Shown: positions 40,495 to 48,334 of the stretch, piece by piece
Position numbering within the stretch: the stretch's first letter is position 1
Layout: every line of letters starts with the position of its first letter
DNA from: Vagococcus acidifermentans
GTDB taxonomy: Bacteria; Bacillota; Bacilli; Lactobacillales; Vagococcaceae
Length of the DNA stretch: 64,000 bases
Assembly: GCF_003987655.1 (NCBI RefSeq)
Contig: NZ_NGKC01000002.1
Span: 210,587 to 274,586, forward strand
Direction of reading: 5' to 3'
The notes under the pieces: generated by a model
What the model was told of the DNA's origin: nothing
The model's input: the letters and a program-made list of their open reading frames with translations, nothing else
The model's database searches: none
Translations under genes and position numbers: made by a program

Positions 40495-41164
40495 ACTCGG
40501 GATAGTGACTATCGGCCAGGCGCCGCGGTCCGATATTATGCCGGCGATTGGAGAGATACTCGGTATCACGGATTATGTGCATACCGGTGTTTTGGATGAT
40601 GTGCCGCCGGCAGATATTTTAGCGTTAGCTCCTTCTTCGGGGGAAGACGTGCTGACGAGCCGGTTGAGAGACGGCAGCTCTGTGCTGTTGTCGCGCGAGC
40701 GCCTGCTGCCATTGCTGCAGAAAGAGTTGACCAGACTGGAAAATGACGGCTGTGAATTTATCTGGCTATTGTGCACGGGGACCTTTCCGGAAATCGTGAC
40801 GACCCGCAGCTTGTTGATTGAACCGGACAGTCTGATTGCCGGCATATTGGCAAAAATAAACCGCGGGCAGTACACGCTGGGTGTTTTGGTGCCGCTAGCC
40901 GAACAGATTCCCGGTATCTCTTCTAAATTTACAGGGATCTCCCGGGTGGTCTATGATTGTCTGTCGCCTTACGAGGCGTATACGGACAATGATGTTTCAA
41001 ATGTGGCAGCATACTTCAGAGATGAGAACTGCCAGCTTGTGCTGCTTGACTGTATGGGATATCCGCCCGCTTTGAAAAAAAGATTGATGGCTGACACCGG
41101 ATTGCCGGTAGTCTTGTCCAATGAATTTACGGCGTCCCTGCTCGCTAAGATGCTGACTGTTTGA
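40484..41164 (+). CDS. AroM family protein
   Basis: A 226-residue protein of the AroM family. The start MTHRLGIVTIGQAPRSDIMPAIGEIL is diagnostic; the Asp/Glu-racemase-like features include LLCTGTFPEI and VLLDCMGYPPALKKRL with cysteines. AroM of E. coli lies next to aroL but its function is unknown. ATG 40484 follows GGGAGAAC; its first codons overlap the DUF1177 gene, so the two products probably work together. A terminator follows. Confidence 0.8.
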   Translation: MTHRLGIVTIGQAPRSDIMPAIGEILGITDYVHTGVLDDVPPADILALAPSSGEDVLTSRLRDGSSVLLSRERLLPLLQKELTRLENDGCEFIWLLCTGTFPEIVTTRSLLIEPDSLIAGILAKINRGQYTLGVLVPLAEQIPGISSKFTGISRVVYDCLSPYEAYTDNDVSNVAAYFRDENCQLVLLDCMGYPPALKKRLMADTGLPVVLSNEFTASLLAKMLTV

Positions 41165-41175
41165 TGGGTAAAACG

Positions 41176-41222
41176 GAATTGTGTGTGCCGGTCTGTAATA
41201 ACGGCATACCAATTCTTTTTTT
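41176..41222 (+). terminator. Terminator after aroM
   Basis: GAATTG plus GTGTGCCG pairs with CGGCATAC plus CAATTC with one bulge and a wobble, followed by eight T. It separates the DUF1177-aroM transcript from the decarboxylase operon. Confidence 0.82.
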
Positions 41223-41323
41223 TGTATACGTTCAACCGGCTATAGTTGTGTTGAAAATGAGAATTCAATTAATAAAAGAACAATTTATATCTAATCGTCT
41301 AAACATTTTATTGCTAGTTGATG

Positions 41324-41329
41324 TATAAT
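41324..41329 (+). promoter_or_regulatory. -10 element of the decarboxylase operon
   Basis: TATAAT in the AT-rich 281-base gap after aroM; no clear -35. The start of transcription would fall near 41336, upstream of the cre site. Confidence 0.5.
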
Positions 41330-41385
41330 AAAGATAAAGATTAATTCGTTTTCTAAATCTATTATTCGTAAAAAAGACCGGCTTT

Positions 41386-41400
41386 TTGAAAACGCAATCA
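41386..41400 (+). promoter_or_regulatory. cre site (CcpA) in the leader of the decarboxylase operon
   Basis: TTGAAAACGCAATCA matches all fixed positions of WTGNAANCGNWNNCW. It lies about 50 bases after the presumed transcription start and 46 before the first start codon, suited to a roadblock type of carbon catabolite repression. Confidence 0.72.
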
Positions 41401-41445
41401 ATAACATTGGTGTGGTTCAATAAAAGGAAGGAGGTATCGAAAAAA

Positions 41446-41814
41446 GTGTCCATTTTCACCCGTTTATTCGGCAGAAAAAAAAGTACTGAAGGTCCGTCAA
41501 ATCATCATGGCCCATGTGACGTGACGGCTTCCGATTCAACGGCGACTGAGTGGGAAGAGCTTCCCGAATGGTCTCAGGAGGCTATGCCGGAAAAAGAGAA
41601 AGAACTGGTAGCAGTTTTGGCAGCCAGTATCGCCGCCGGCAATCAAGCGCAAACAGAGTTGTCTGTCACACGTATTTGGGCGAGAAATCCCGAATTTCAG
41701 TTAGTTGCGGCTCTCTCATCGGCAGTAGCAGCGTTTGATAATCCCGGCTGTCAATATGTCATTAAGTCAATCAAAGTCAAAAAACAGGAGGAACAGTATG
41801 TTAAGAAAGTTTAA
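41446..41814 (+). CDS. oadH: OadH-like soluble subunit of Na+-pump decarboxylase (OadG C-terminal-like domain)
   Basis: A 122-residue soluble protein. The N-terminal half is polar and low-complexity; the C-terminal half, EKELVAVLAASIAAGNQAQTELSVTRIWA and a second similar run, resembles the cytoplasmic domain of OadG gamma subunits (AAxIAA...xIxRI pattern). In Enterococcus faecalis a small subunit OadH binds OadA and OadD and is needed for their complex; gene position and size agree. GTG 41446 is used, 10 bases after AAGGAGGT. The stop is 17 bases inside the biotin-carrier gene. The name rests on context and pattern rather than strong identity. Confidence 0.6.
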   Translation: MSIFTRLFGRKKSTEGPSNHHGPCDVTASDSTATEWEELPEWSQEAMPEKEKELVAVLAASIAAGNQAQTELSVTRIWARNPEFQLVAALSSAVAAFDNPGCQYVIKSIKVKKQEEQYVKKV

Positions 41815-42205
41815 GATTTCAGTGGATGGTAAAGAATATTTAGTCGAAATGGAAGAATTGACTGCTTCTTCTCAACCTGTTGCGCAAGCCACCGCCGTCC
41901 AGCCGCCGTCCCAACCGCTTCCTGATATAAAGGAGGAGCCAGCCGCTGTCCCGCAAGAGCCGGTACAAGCAGCAGCAAGCAGGATGGAGCCTGAACATGT
42001 CATGGCGTCGCCGATGCCCGGGACGATTTTAAAATTATTCGTGGCGATCGGCGATACGGTAAAAGTGAATCAGCCGTTAATGATTCTTGAAGCGATGAAA
42101 ATGGAAAACGAGATTGTGGCACCGCAAGACGGCAAAATCACCGATATTTTTGTCAACCTCGGTCAAACGGTTGATGCGGGGACTAAATTAATCGGGATTG
42201 GGTAA
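41798..42205 (+). CDS. oadD: Biotin carrier subunit of decarboxylase (OadD)
   Basis: A 135-residue biotinyl carrier. A short N-terminal segment (MLRKFKISVDGKEYLVEMEEL) is followed by a Pro/Ala/Gln-rich flexible linker (residues ~27-62) and a biotinyl domain ending the protein, with biotin attached to K101 in EAMKMEN. It carries the carboxyl group from OadA to OadB. ATG 41798 follows AGGAGG by 5 bases and overlaps oadH. Confidence 0.9.
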   Translation: MLRKFKISVDGKEYLVEMEELTASSQPVAQATAVQPPSQPLPDIKEEPAAVPQEPVQAAASRMEPEHVMASPMPGTILKLFVAIGDTVKVNQPLMILEAMKMENEIVAPQDGKITDIFVNLGQTVDAGTKLIGIG

Positions 42206-42249
42206 TCCGGCGTGTTGCACAAAGCAAACTTCAGGAAGGTGATGACTAC

Positions 42250-43371
42250 GTGGAAACATTGTTGGAAGGGATCACAGCGATTACTGGCGGGCAGCTGCTC
42301 ATGATGGGGATCGGCATGCTGCTGATGTATTTGGGGATTAAAAAAGAATATGAACCAACGTTATTGGTGCCTATGGGTTTAGGAACTATTTTAGTCAATT
42401 TTCCAAATACGGGCGTACTGACTCAGACAGTCAACGGTTCCGAAACCGAAGGTGTTTTTGACGTGCTCTTTAATATCGGTATCGGCAATGAATTGTTTCC
42501 GTTATTGATTTTTATCGGCATCGGGGCAATGATTGATTTTGGACCGCTGCTGCAAAACCCGTTTATGCTATTATTTGGGGCTGCGGCCCAGTTTGGTATA
42601 TTTTTTACAATTATTATTGCGGTATTGGCGGGTTTTACTATTGAAGAATCAGCCGCTATCGGCATTATTGGGGCAGCTGACGGTCCGACATCCATTTTTG
42701 TGTCAAATCAGCTGGCGCCGAACCTGCTTGGCCCGATCACTGTCGCGGCTTATTCATACATGGCGCTCGTCCCGATTATTCAGCCGATAGCCATCAAAGC
42801 TGTCACGACCAAAAAAGAACGTCAGATTAAAATGACCTATCATGCAGGCAGCGTTTCGCAGATGACGAAAATATTATTTCCAATCATTATTACGATTGTC
42901 GCGGGCTTGATCGCCCCTGTGTCGCTCCCGCTTGTCGGTTTTCTGATGTTCGGCAATCTGCTGAGGGAGTGCGGCGTGCTGGACCGGCTGTCCAACACCG
43001 CCCAAAACGAACTGGTCAATATCGTTTCCATTTTACTTGGCTTGACGATTTCCGTAAAAATGCAGGCGGAGCTGTTTCTTAATATTCAGACATTGATGAT
43101 TATTTTATTCGGTCTGGTCGCCTTCATTATGGATTCGGTTGGCGGCGTGCTGTTTGCCAAAGTACTCAATTTATTCCGCAAAGAGAAGATTAATCCGATG
43201 ATTGGTGCAGCGGGAATTTCCGCCTTTCCGATGTCGGCTCGTGTTATTCAGAAAATGGCGACAGAGGAAGATCCTCAAAATTTTGTGCTGATGTATGCAG
43301 TGGGCGCCAACGTATCCGGGCAAATTGCATCTGTGATAGCGGGCGGCTTGCTGTTGGCCTTCTTTTTGTAA
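42250..43371 (+). CDS. oadB: Na+-translocating decarboxylase beta subunit (OadB)
   Basis: A 373-residue membrane protein with about nine to eleven helices that decarboxylates carboxybiotin and pumps Na+ out. The hallmark is GIIGAADGPTSIFVSNQLAPNLLGPITVAAYSYMALVPIIQP, whose Asp and Tyr are in the sodium/proton path; the C-terminal GAAGISAFPMSARVIQ carries the conserved Ser. The start GTG 42250 follows AGGAAGGTG. The same beta subunit serves oxaloacetate, methylmalonyl-CoA and glutaconyl-CoA decarboxylases, so it does not fix the substrate. Confidence 0.93.
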   Translation: METLLEGITAITGGQLLMMGIGMLLMYLGIKKEYEPTLLVPMGLGTILVNFPNTGVLTQTVNGSETEGVFDVLFNIGIGNELFPLLIFIGIGAMIDFGPLLQNPFMLLFGAAAQFGIFFTIIIAVLAGFTIEESAAIGIIGAADGPTSIFVSNQLAPNLLGPITVAAYSYMALVPIIQPIAIKAVTTKKERQIKMTYHAGSVSQMTKILFPIIITIVAGLIAPVSLPLVGFLMFGNLLRECGVLDRLSNTAQNELVNIVSILLGLTISVKMQAELFLNIQTLMIILFGLVAFIMDSVGGVLFAKVLNLFRKEKINPMIGAAGISAFPMSARVIQKMATEEDPQNFVLMYAVGANVSGQIASVIAGGLLLAFFL

Positions 43372-43405
43372 AGGATTAATAAAATAAATGACAGGAGGAA
43401 AGAGT

Positions 43406-43549
43406 ATGTCGATTGATGTGAATGCACTGAGAGTAGCTCTGGAGCTGATGGTTTTCGGCATGGGCGGTGTGTTTCTCGTCCTGTTTTTGCTGTATCTTGT
43501 GTCGATTATCCTGTTAAAAATTTTTCCGGGTAAAAAAGAGACAAACTGA
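43406..43549 (+). CDS. oadG: Small membrane subunit of decarboxylase (OadG-like transmembrane part)
   Basis: A 47-residue protein: a short N-terminus, then one membrane helix (ELMVFGMGGVFLVLFLLYLVSIILLKIFP, split here for reading as residues ~13-41) and a basic tail GKKETN. The pattern GMGGVFLVLF is the OadG gamma-subunit membrane helix; the normal cytoplasmic part is missing and is represented by the separate gene at 41446. ATG 43406 follows AGGAGGAAAG, a good ribosome site, and the gene fits exactly between oadB and oadA, which argues it is real. Confidence 0.72.
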   Translation: MSIDVNALRVALELMVFGMGGVFLVLFLLYLVSIILLKIFPGKKETN

Positions 43550-43602
43550 CGTCAGCGTATGTGACACAGTGCAAATACCGAAAACGATGAAGGGAGTTTC
43601 TC

Positions 43603-44994
43603 ATGAAAAAGCAGATTGATGTGATGGAAACCGTGTTGCGTGACGGCCAGCAAAGTCAGCTCGCCACACGTATGCCGATTGAAGACATGCTTCCTATTTT
43701 GAAAACGATGGACCAGGCCGGTTACCATGCCCTCGAAGTGTGGGGCGGGGCGACGTTCGATGCCTGTCTCCGGTTTCTGAATGAAGACCCTTGGGAGCGG
43801 CTGCGGACTATCCGCAAGCACACACCGAACACTAAACTGCAAATGTTGTTAAGAGGCCAAAATCTCTTAGGCTATAAAAATTATGCAGATGATGTCGTTG
43901 AATCATTTATCAAAAAATCTCTAGAGAACGGCATTGATATTATTCGTATTTTTGATGCGCTGAACGATACCCGCAATCTGCAAAAATCGCTTGATTCGAT
44001 TAAAAAGTATGGCGGGCATTGTCAAGCAGCGGTTTCATATACCACCAGCCCGGTCCATACGATTGATTATTATGTTGACCTTATGTCCCGTTTTGAGGAA
44101 ATGGGGGCGGATTCTATCTGCATCAAAGACATGGCGGGGATTCTTACGCCGGGAGATGCCTATCAGCTGGTTCAACGAATCAAGCAGACAGTCGCACTGC
44201 CGCTGGAAATCCATACGCATGCAACTAGCGGCATTTCGGAAATGACATACTTAAAAGCAGTGGAAGCCGGAGCGGATATTATCGACACATGTATTTCGTC
44301 ATTTTCAGGCGGAACCAGTCAGCCGGCAACGGAGTCGCTGGCGTTGTCGCTTAACAACCTAGGGTATGAAACCTCTTTGGATATGTCGCAGATTTCTGAA
44401 ATGGCAGATTACTTTAATACAGTACGCGACCGCTTCAGAGACGAAGGCGGGTTAAATCCGCGTGTCAAAGATACGGAACCGAAGGCGCTTGTTTATCAAG
44501 TTCCCGGCGGCATGCTGTCCAACCTGCTTAGTCAGCTGCAGGAGCAGCATCTGGAAAGCCGGTACATCGAAGTCTTACAGGAAGTCCCCAACGTTAGAAA
44601 AGATTTAGGCTATCCGCCGCTTGTGACGCCTTTGTCGCAAATGGTCGGTACGCAGGCATTGCTGAATGTCATCAGCGGCGAGCGCTACAAACTGGTGCCC
44701 AATGAGATTAAAGACTATGTCCGCGGTCTGTACGGCCAATCACCTGCGCCTATTTCACCGGAGATGAAGAACCTGCTGATCGGCGATGAAGACGTGATGA
44801 CAGTCCGTCCGGCCGATTTGCTGCCGCCGGAATTACCGGTATTCGCTGAAGAAATCAGCGAATATGCGACTTCTGAAGAAGATGTCCTGATGTTCGCCAT
44901 GTTTCCAAAACAGGGACGCGATTTTCTCGGTCGGAGAGAAGACCCTTTTTATGATGTGCCTGTTCAGGAAATCAATGTCACCATTGCAGATTAA
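43603..44994 (+). CDS. oadA: Decarboxylase carboxyltransferase alpha subunit (OadA)
   Basis: A 463-residue carboxyltransferase that transfers the carboxyl group of oxaloacetate (or a related acid) to biotin. The TIM barrel has the metal Asp in VLRDGQQSQLATRM, the carbamylated-type Lys in ICIKDMAGIL and the HxH pair in IHTHATSG; the C-terminal part (~295-440) is the PYC_OADA domain. There is no fused biotinyl domain; the carrier is the separate oadD. GAAGGGAG precedes the ATG. Oxaloacetate is the usual substrate of this subtype. Confidence 0.92.
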   Translation: MKKQIDVMETVLRDGQQSQLATRMPIEDMLPILKTMDQAGYHALEVWGGATFDACLRFLNEDPWERLRTIRKHTPNTKLQMLLRGQNLLGYKNYADDVVESFIKKSLENGIDIIRIFDALNDTRNLQKSLDSIKKYGGHCQAAVSYTTSPVHTIDYYVDLMSRFEEMGADSICIKDMAGILTPGDAYQLVQRIKQTVALPLEIHTHATSGISEMTYLKAVEAGADIIDTCISSFSGGTSQPATESLALSLNNLGYETSLDMSQISEMADYFNTVRDRFRDEGGLNPRVKDTEPKALVYQVPGGMLSNLLSQLQEQHLESRYIEVLQEVPNVRKDLGYPPLVTPLSQMVGTQALLNVISGERYKLVPNEIKDYVRGLYGQSPAPISPEMKNLLIGDEDVMTVRPADLLPPELPVFAEEISEYATSEEDVLMFAMFPKQGRDFLGRREDPFYDVPVQEINVTIAD

Positions 44995-45010
44995 ACGCCA
45001 ATAGGCTGAA

Positions 45011-45052
45011 AGAAAGCAGCACTGATAATTCAGACAGCTGCTTTCTTTTTTT
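45011..45052 (+). terminator. Terminator after oadA
   Basis: GAAAGCAGC (45012-45020) and GCTGCTTTC (45037-45045), with ACTGA/TCAG(A) pairing inside, followed by seven T. Confidence 0.88.
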
Positions 45053-45130
45053 ACTTTCCAGTAGGAGGGGTATTTCAAAAAACAACCGTTTAGTGTATCT
45101 TATAAGCATAAAGATAACGGAGGTGAACAA

Positions 45131-45946
45131 GTGGAAACATCGATTATTGACATGGTCAGACAAGTAGAATTTCTGTATATACGGGAGTCCACCTATTCTG
45201 AAAAGGAGTGGCACAGCAGGCTTCATTCTCATTATTTTACGGAAATCATCTATGTTTTGAGCGGAAAAGGGACATTTATTGGGGAGGATGTTTCTCAGAC
45301 GATTAAACGCAAAGATATTATTATCGTCGATCCGTTCGTGAGCCATACGGAAATATCCCATGATGACACACCGCTGCATTATGTGGTCATTGGGCTGACA
45401 AACATCAAACTGACCGACAAAAAAAACCAGCAAACCCCGTTTCACGTTGTGACCGATTATTCTGAGGAATTGATTGCAATTTTGAAACCGGCGATTTATG
45501 AAATATCGCATAAAAAGAAAGGAAAGGAGCGGGTACTGAAAAATTTTTGCGAAATTTTTCTCATCAGATTGTTGCGGGAAACCAATTTCGGCATCGTGCC
45601 GATTGAAGATGTGCCGGAAAGGCAGACGAACCGGCAGTTAAAACTAATAAAGGACTATATTGACAATCATTACAAAGAAAATTTGTCACTTCAGTTTCTC
45701 GAAGAACGGTTTCATCTGAACAGGTATCAAATCATCCATTATTTTAAAGACACGTACGGTACCACACCGATTGACTACGTGACCCAAAGGCGTATCATGA
45801 ATGCACAGCGTCTGCTGGAAGACACCGACTACATGATAGAAGAAATCAGTGCAATCAACGGCTTTTCCTCCCAATCCTATTTTTCACAAGTGTTCAAACG
45901 AATGACAGATATGACACCGAGTGCCTATCGTCAAGCTCAAAAATAA
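45131..45946 (+). CDS. AraC-family regulator (cupin + HTH)
   Basis: A 271-residue regulator: N-terminal cupin sensor (residues ~15-90; HSRLHSHYFTEIIYVLSGKGTFIG...DIIIVDPFVSHTEIS) and C-terminal AraC double helix-turn-helix (~170-270; LSLQFLEERFHLNRYQIIHYFKDTYGTTPIDYV and MIEEISAINGFSSQSYFSQVFKRMTDMTPSAYR). GTG 45131 follows GGAGGTG. It stands directly upstream of the sugar importer/GH112 operon in the same direction and is the likely activator, sensing the imported sugar. Confidence 0.9.
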   Translation: METSIIDMVRQVEFLYIRESTYSEKEWHSRLHSHYFTEIIYVLSGKGTFIGEDVSQTIKRKDIIIVDPFVSHTEISHDDTPLHYVVIGLTNIKLTDKKNQQTPFHVVTDYSEELIAILKPAIYEISHKKKGKERVLKNFCEIFLIRLLRETNFGIVPIEDVPERQTNRQLKLIKDYIDNHYKENLSLQFLEERFHLNRYQIIHYFKDTYGTTPIDYVTQRRIMNAQRLLEDTDYMIEEISAINGFSSQSYFSQVFKRMTDMTPSAYRQAQK

Positions 45947-45977
45947 ATATCTCTAAAAAAAACACCAATTTCTATAA

Positions 45978-46005
45978 AATCAAACGCTTACACTTCTGAT
46001 ATGAT
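45978..46005 (+). promoter_or_regulatory. Promoter region with cre-like site before the sugar importer
   Basis: AATCAAACGCTTACA (45978-45992) fits the cre consensus WTGNAANCGNWNNCW except for its T and G at positions 2-3, with the strong half AAACGCTTACA. TATGAT (46000-46005) is a possible -10. Either CcpA or the AraC protein could act here. Confidence 0.45.
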
Positions 46006-46038
46006 GAGGGCATAAAAAATAAATAGGGGGATTTTAGG

Positions 46039-47367
46039 ATGAAACGGTTATCAACATTTCTGCTCGCAGGGCTTGCCGGTATGCTCGTGTTGACAGGCTG
46101 CGGAAACAGCAGCAAAGACAGCGGCGACGGAGGAGACAAAGACAAATCTGTTTTGAAAGTAGCTGCGCTGGAATCTGGTTACGGTGCTGACATGTGGTCG
46201 CAAATCAAACAAGCGTATGAAAAAGCCAACCCTGATGTCACAGTTGAATTGACAGTCGATAAAAAATTGGAGGATGTCATTGGTCCGGATATGAAAGCCG
46301 GCAATTATCCTGATGTCATTTTATTGGCCACAGGACGCGAAGCCGGCTTGACCGAAACGTTTATCAAAGACAAAAACTTGGAAGATTTATCAGATGTGCT
46401 CGAGATGACAGTTCCCGGCGAAGACACAAAAGTATCCGAGAAGCTGATTGAGGGCTTCACCGACACATTAGCAACTAATCCGTACAATGACGGCAAGACT
46501 TACTTGGCACCAATGTTTTACTCGCCGACCGGTTTGTTTTATAACAGCAGCCTCTTGGAAGAAAACGGTTGGGAACTCCCGAAAACTTGGGATGAGATGT
46601 GGGAGCTGGGTGACAAAGCAAAAGAGAAAGGCATTGCCTTGTTTACGTATCCGACGACCGGTTATCTCGATTCGTTTATGTACAGTTTATTGTCAGTAGC
46701 CGGCGGACCGGAATTTTTTGAAGATGCTATGACATATAAAGAAGGGGCCTGGTCTTCCAAGCCAGCAACCGAAGCTCTTGAAATCATCGGCAAACTTGCC
46801 TCTTACACAGAGCCGACTACGGTTGCCAATGCTAACGATCAGGATTTTACCAAAAATCAACAATTGATTTTGGATAACAAAGCGATTTTCATGCCGAACG
46901 GCACATGGGTTTCAGGAGAGATGAAAGATGCACCTAGAGCCGACGGATTTAAATGGGGTTTGACGCCATTGCCGGCTGCTGGTTCAGGTGACCGTTATTC
47001 ATACACATTCTTTGAACAGATCTGGATGCCGGCTGGTGCTGAAAACAAGGAAGAAGGCAAGGCGTTCATCAGCTACATGTACTCTGATGAAGCGGCAGAT
47101 ATCTTCAAAGAATCCGGAGCTATCCAACCGATAAAAGGCATATCGGATAAACTGGACGGCGAGAACAAAGTCTTTTACAGTATTTATGACGACGATGCGA
47201 AAGTGGTTCTGGGCGGACTGGAAAATGTTGTTTCTGTGGAAGGCGTCAACTTGAGAGACACGCTTTTTGGCACGGTAGACAGTATCGTATCAGGCGACAA
47301 AAAGGTGGCAGACTGGCAAAAAGATATCGTAGCGGCTACCGATAAATTAAGAGAAGCTGCAAAATAA
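46039..47367 (+). CDS. Sugar ABC transporter substrate-binding lipoprotein
   Basis: A 442-residue family 1 (SBP_bac_1) sugar-binding protein. Signal peptide with lipobox LVLTGCGN. Family features: KVAALESGYGADMWSQIKQAYEKANPDVTVEL, YLAPMFYSPTGLFYNSSLLEENGW and KAIFMPNGTWVSGEM. It is followed by two permeases and a GH112 phosphorylase, so the ligand is probably a beta-galactoside disaccharide such as lacto-N-biose, galacto-N-biose or galactosyl-rhamnose. AGGGGG precedes the ATG. Confidence 0.9.
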   Translation: MKRLSTFLLAGLAGMLVLTGCGNSSKDSGDGGDKDKSVLKVAALESGYGADMWSQIKQAYEKANPDVTVELTVDKKLEDVIGPDMKAGNYPDVILLATGREAGLTETFIKDKNLEDLSDVLEMTVPGEDTKVSEKLIEGFTDTLATNPYNDGKTYLAPMFYSPTGLFYNSSLLEENGWELPKTWDEMWELGDKAKEKGIALFTYPTTGYLDSFMYSLLSVAGGPEFFEDAMTYKEGAWSSKPATEALEIIGKLASYTEPTTVANANDQDFTKNQQLILDNKAIFMPNGTWVSGEMKDAPRADGFKWGLTPLPAAGSGDRYSYTFFEQIWMPAGAENKEEGKAFISYMYSDEAADIFKESGAIQPIKGISDKLDGENKVFYSIYDDDAKVVLGGLENVVSVEGVNLRDTLFGTVDSIVSGDKKVADWQKDIVAATDKLREAAK

Positions 47368-47372
47368 GCGAT

Positions 47373-47403
47373 GCAAAGGCTGTTATCTGGTAACAGCCTT
47401 TGC
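47373..47403 (+). other. Strong intercistronic hairpin after the sugar-binding protein
   Basis: GCAAAGGCTGTTA (47373-47385) and TAACAGCCTTTGC (47391-47403) form a perfect 13-bp stem with a 5-base loop and no T run. It sits 5 bases after the stop, so it is more likely an mRNA 3'-end protector that raises binding-protein mRNA than a terminator. Confidence 0.7.
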
Positions 47404-47429
47404 CATGCCACTTACACGGAGGTGTGAAC

Positions 47430-48323
47430 ATGTTGAGTGAAAAGAAACAAAAAAATCTGTTTATCTTTTTTTGCTTGCTGCCAGCTACACTGCTGATTTT
47501 GATATTCATGGTTTATCCGACCGTCAATGTATTTTTCATGTCCTTTTTTAAATGGGGCGGCTACACGGCGGACAAACAGTTTACCGGCTTTAATAACTTT
47601 AAACAGCTGATTCAAGATGCACTCTTTTTCAAATCATTTCAGAATACTATCTTATTAATCGTGATCGTTACCATTGTCACTTTGACATTGTCTTTGATTT
47701 TTGCCTCAATTTTGACGAGGGAAAAGTTTCGCGGCGTCACTTTTTTCCGGGTCATCTTCTATATCCCGAATATTTTATCGATTGTCGTGATTGCGGCGAT
47801 TTTCTCTGCGATTTATGACCCGACAAGCGGACTTTTGAACAGCTTGCTGAAAGTGTTTCGGCTGGAAAACTTCCAGCAGCTTTGGCTGGGTAATCAGCAA
47901 ATCGTCATTTATAGCATCAGTTTTGCCCTGATTTGGCAGGCAATCGGCTATTATATGGTGATGTATATGGCTGCCATGGCCAGTATTCCTGAAAGTTTGT
48001 ATGAAGCATCGGCACTGGAAGGGGCATCTCCTTTCAAACAGTTTTTTGAGATTACCCTGCCGCTGACTTGGTCAACTATCCGTACGACACTGACATTTTT
48101 TGTCATCAGTACAATCAATTTGAGTTTCCTTCTGGTGAAGGCCATGACAAATGGCGGGCCGGACGGGTCAACGGAAGTGTTTTTAAGTTACATGTACAAG
48201 CAAGCATACACCAATTCATCTTACGGTTATGGAATGGCAATCGGCGTCGTTGTTTTTCTGTTCTCATTTGCCCTGTCGGCAATTTTGAACAACATAACAA
48301 AACGCCCAATATATGAATTTTAG
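47430..48323 (+). CDS. Sugar ABC transporter permease (MalF/UgpA type)
   Basis: A 297-residue permease with six membrane helices. The EAA loop is YEASALEGASPFKQFFEITLPLTWSTIRTTL. ATG 47430 is preceded by GGAGGTG; the longer frame from 47400 lies inside the upstream hairpin. It pairs with the next permease. Confidence 0.92.
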   Translation: MLSEKKQKNLFIFFCLLPATLLILIFMVYPTVNVFFMSFFKWGGYTADKQFTGFNNFKQLIQDALFFKSFQNTILLIVIVTIVTLTLSLIFASILTREKFRGVTFFRVIFYIPNILSIVVIAAIFSAIYDPTSGLLNSLLKVFRLENFQQLWLGNQQIVIYSISFALIWQAIGYYMVMYMAAMASIPESLYEASALEGASPFKQFFEITLPLTWSTIRTTLTFFVISTINLSFLLVKAMTNGGPDGSTEVFLSYMYKQAYTNSSYGYGMAIGVVVFLFSFALSAILNNITKRPIYEF

Positions 48324-48334
48324 GAGCGAGCAGT

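Noticed and set aside
43340..43500. CRISPR or other short regularly spaced repeats anywhere in the window
   Set aside because: Scanning by eye found no direct repeats with unique spacers; the only repeat array is the coding one at 63343-63612.
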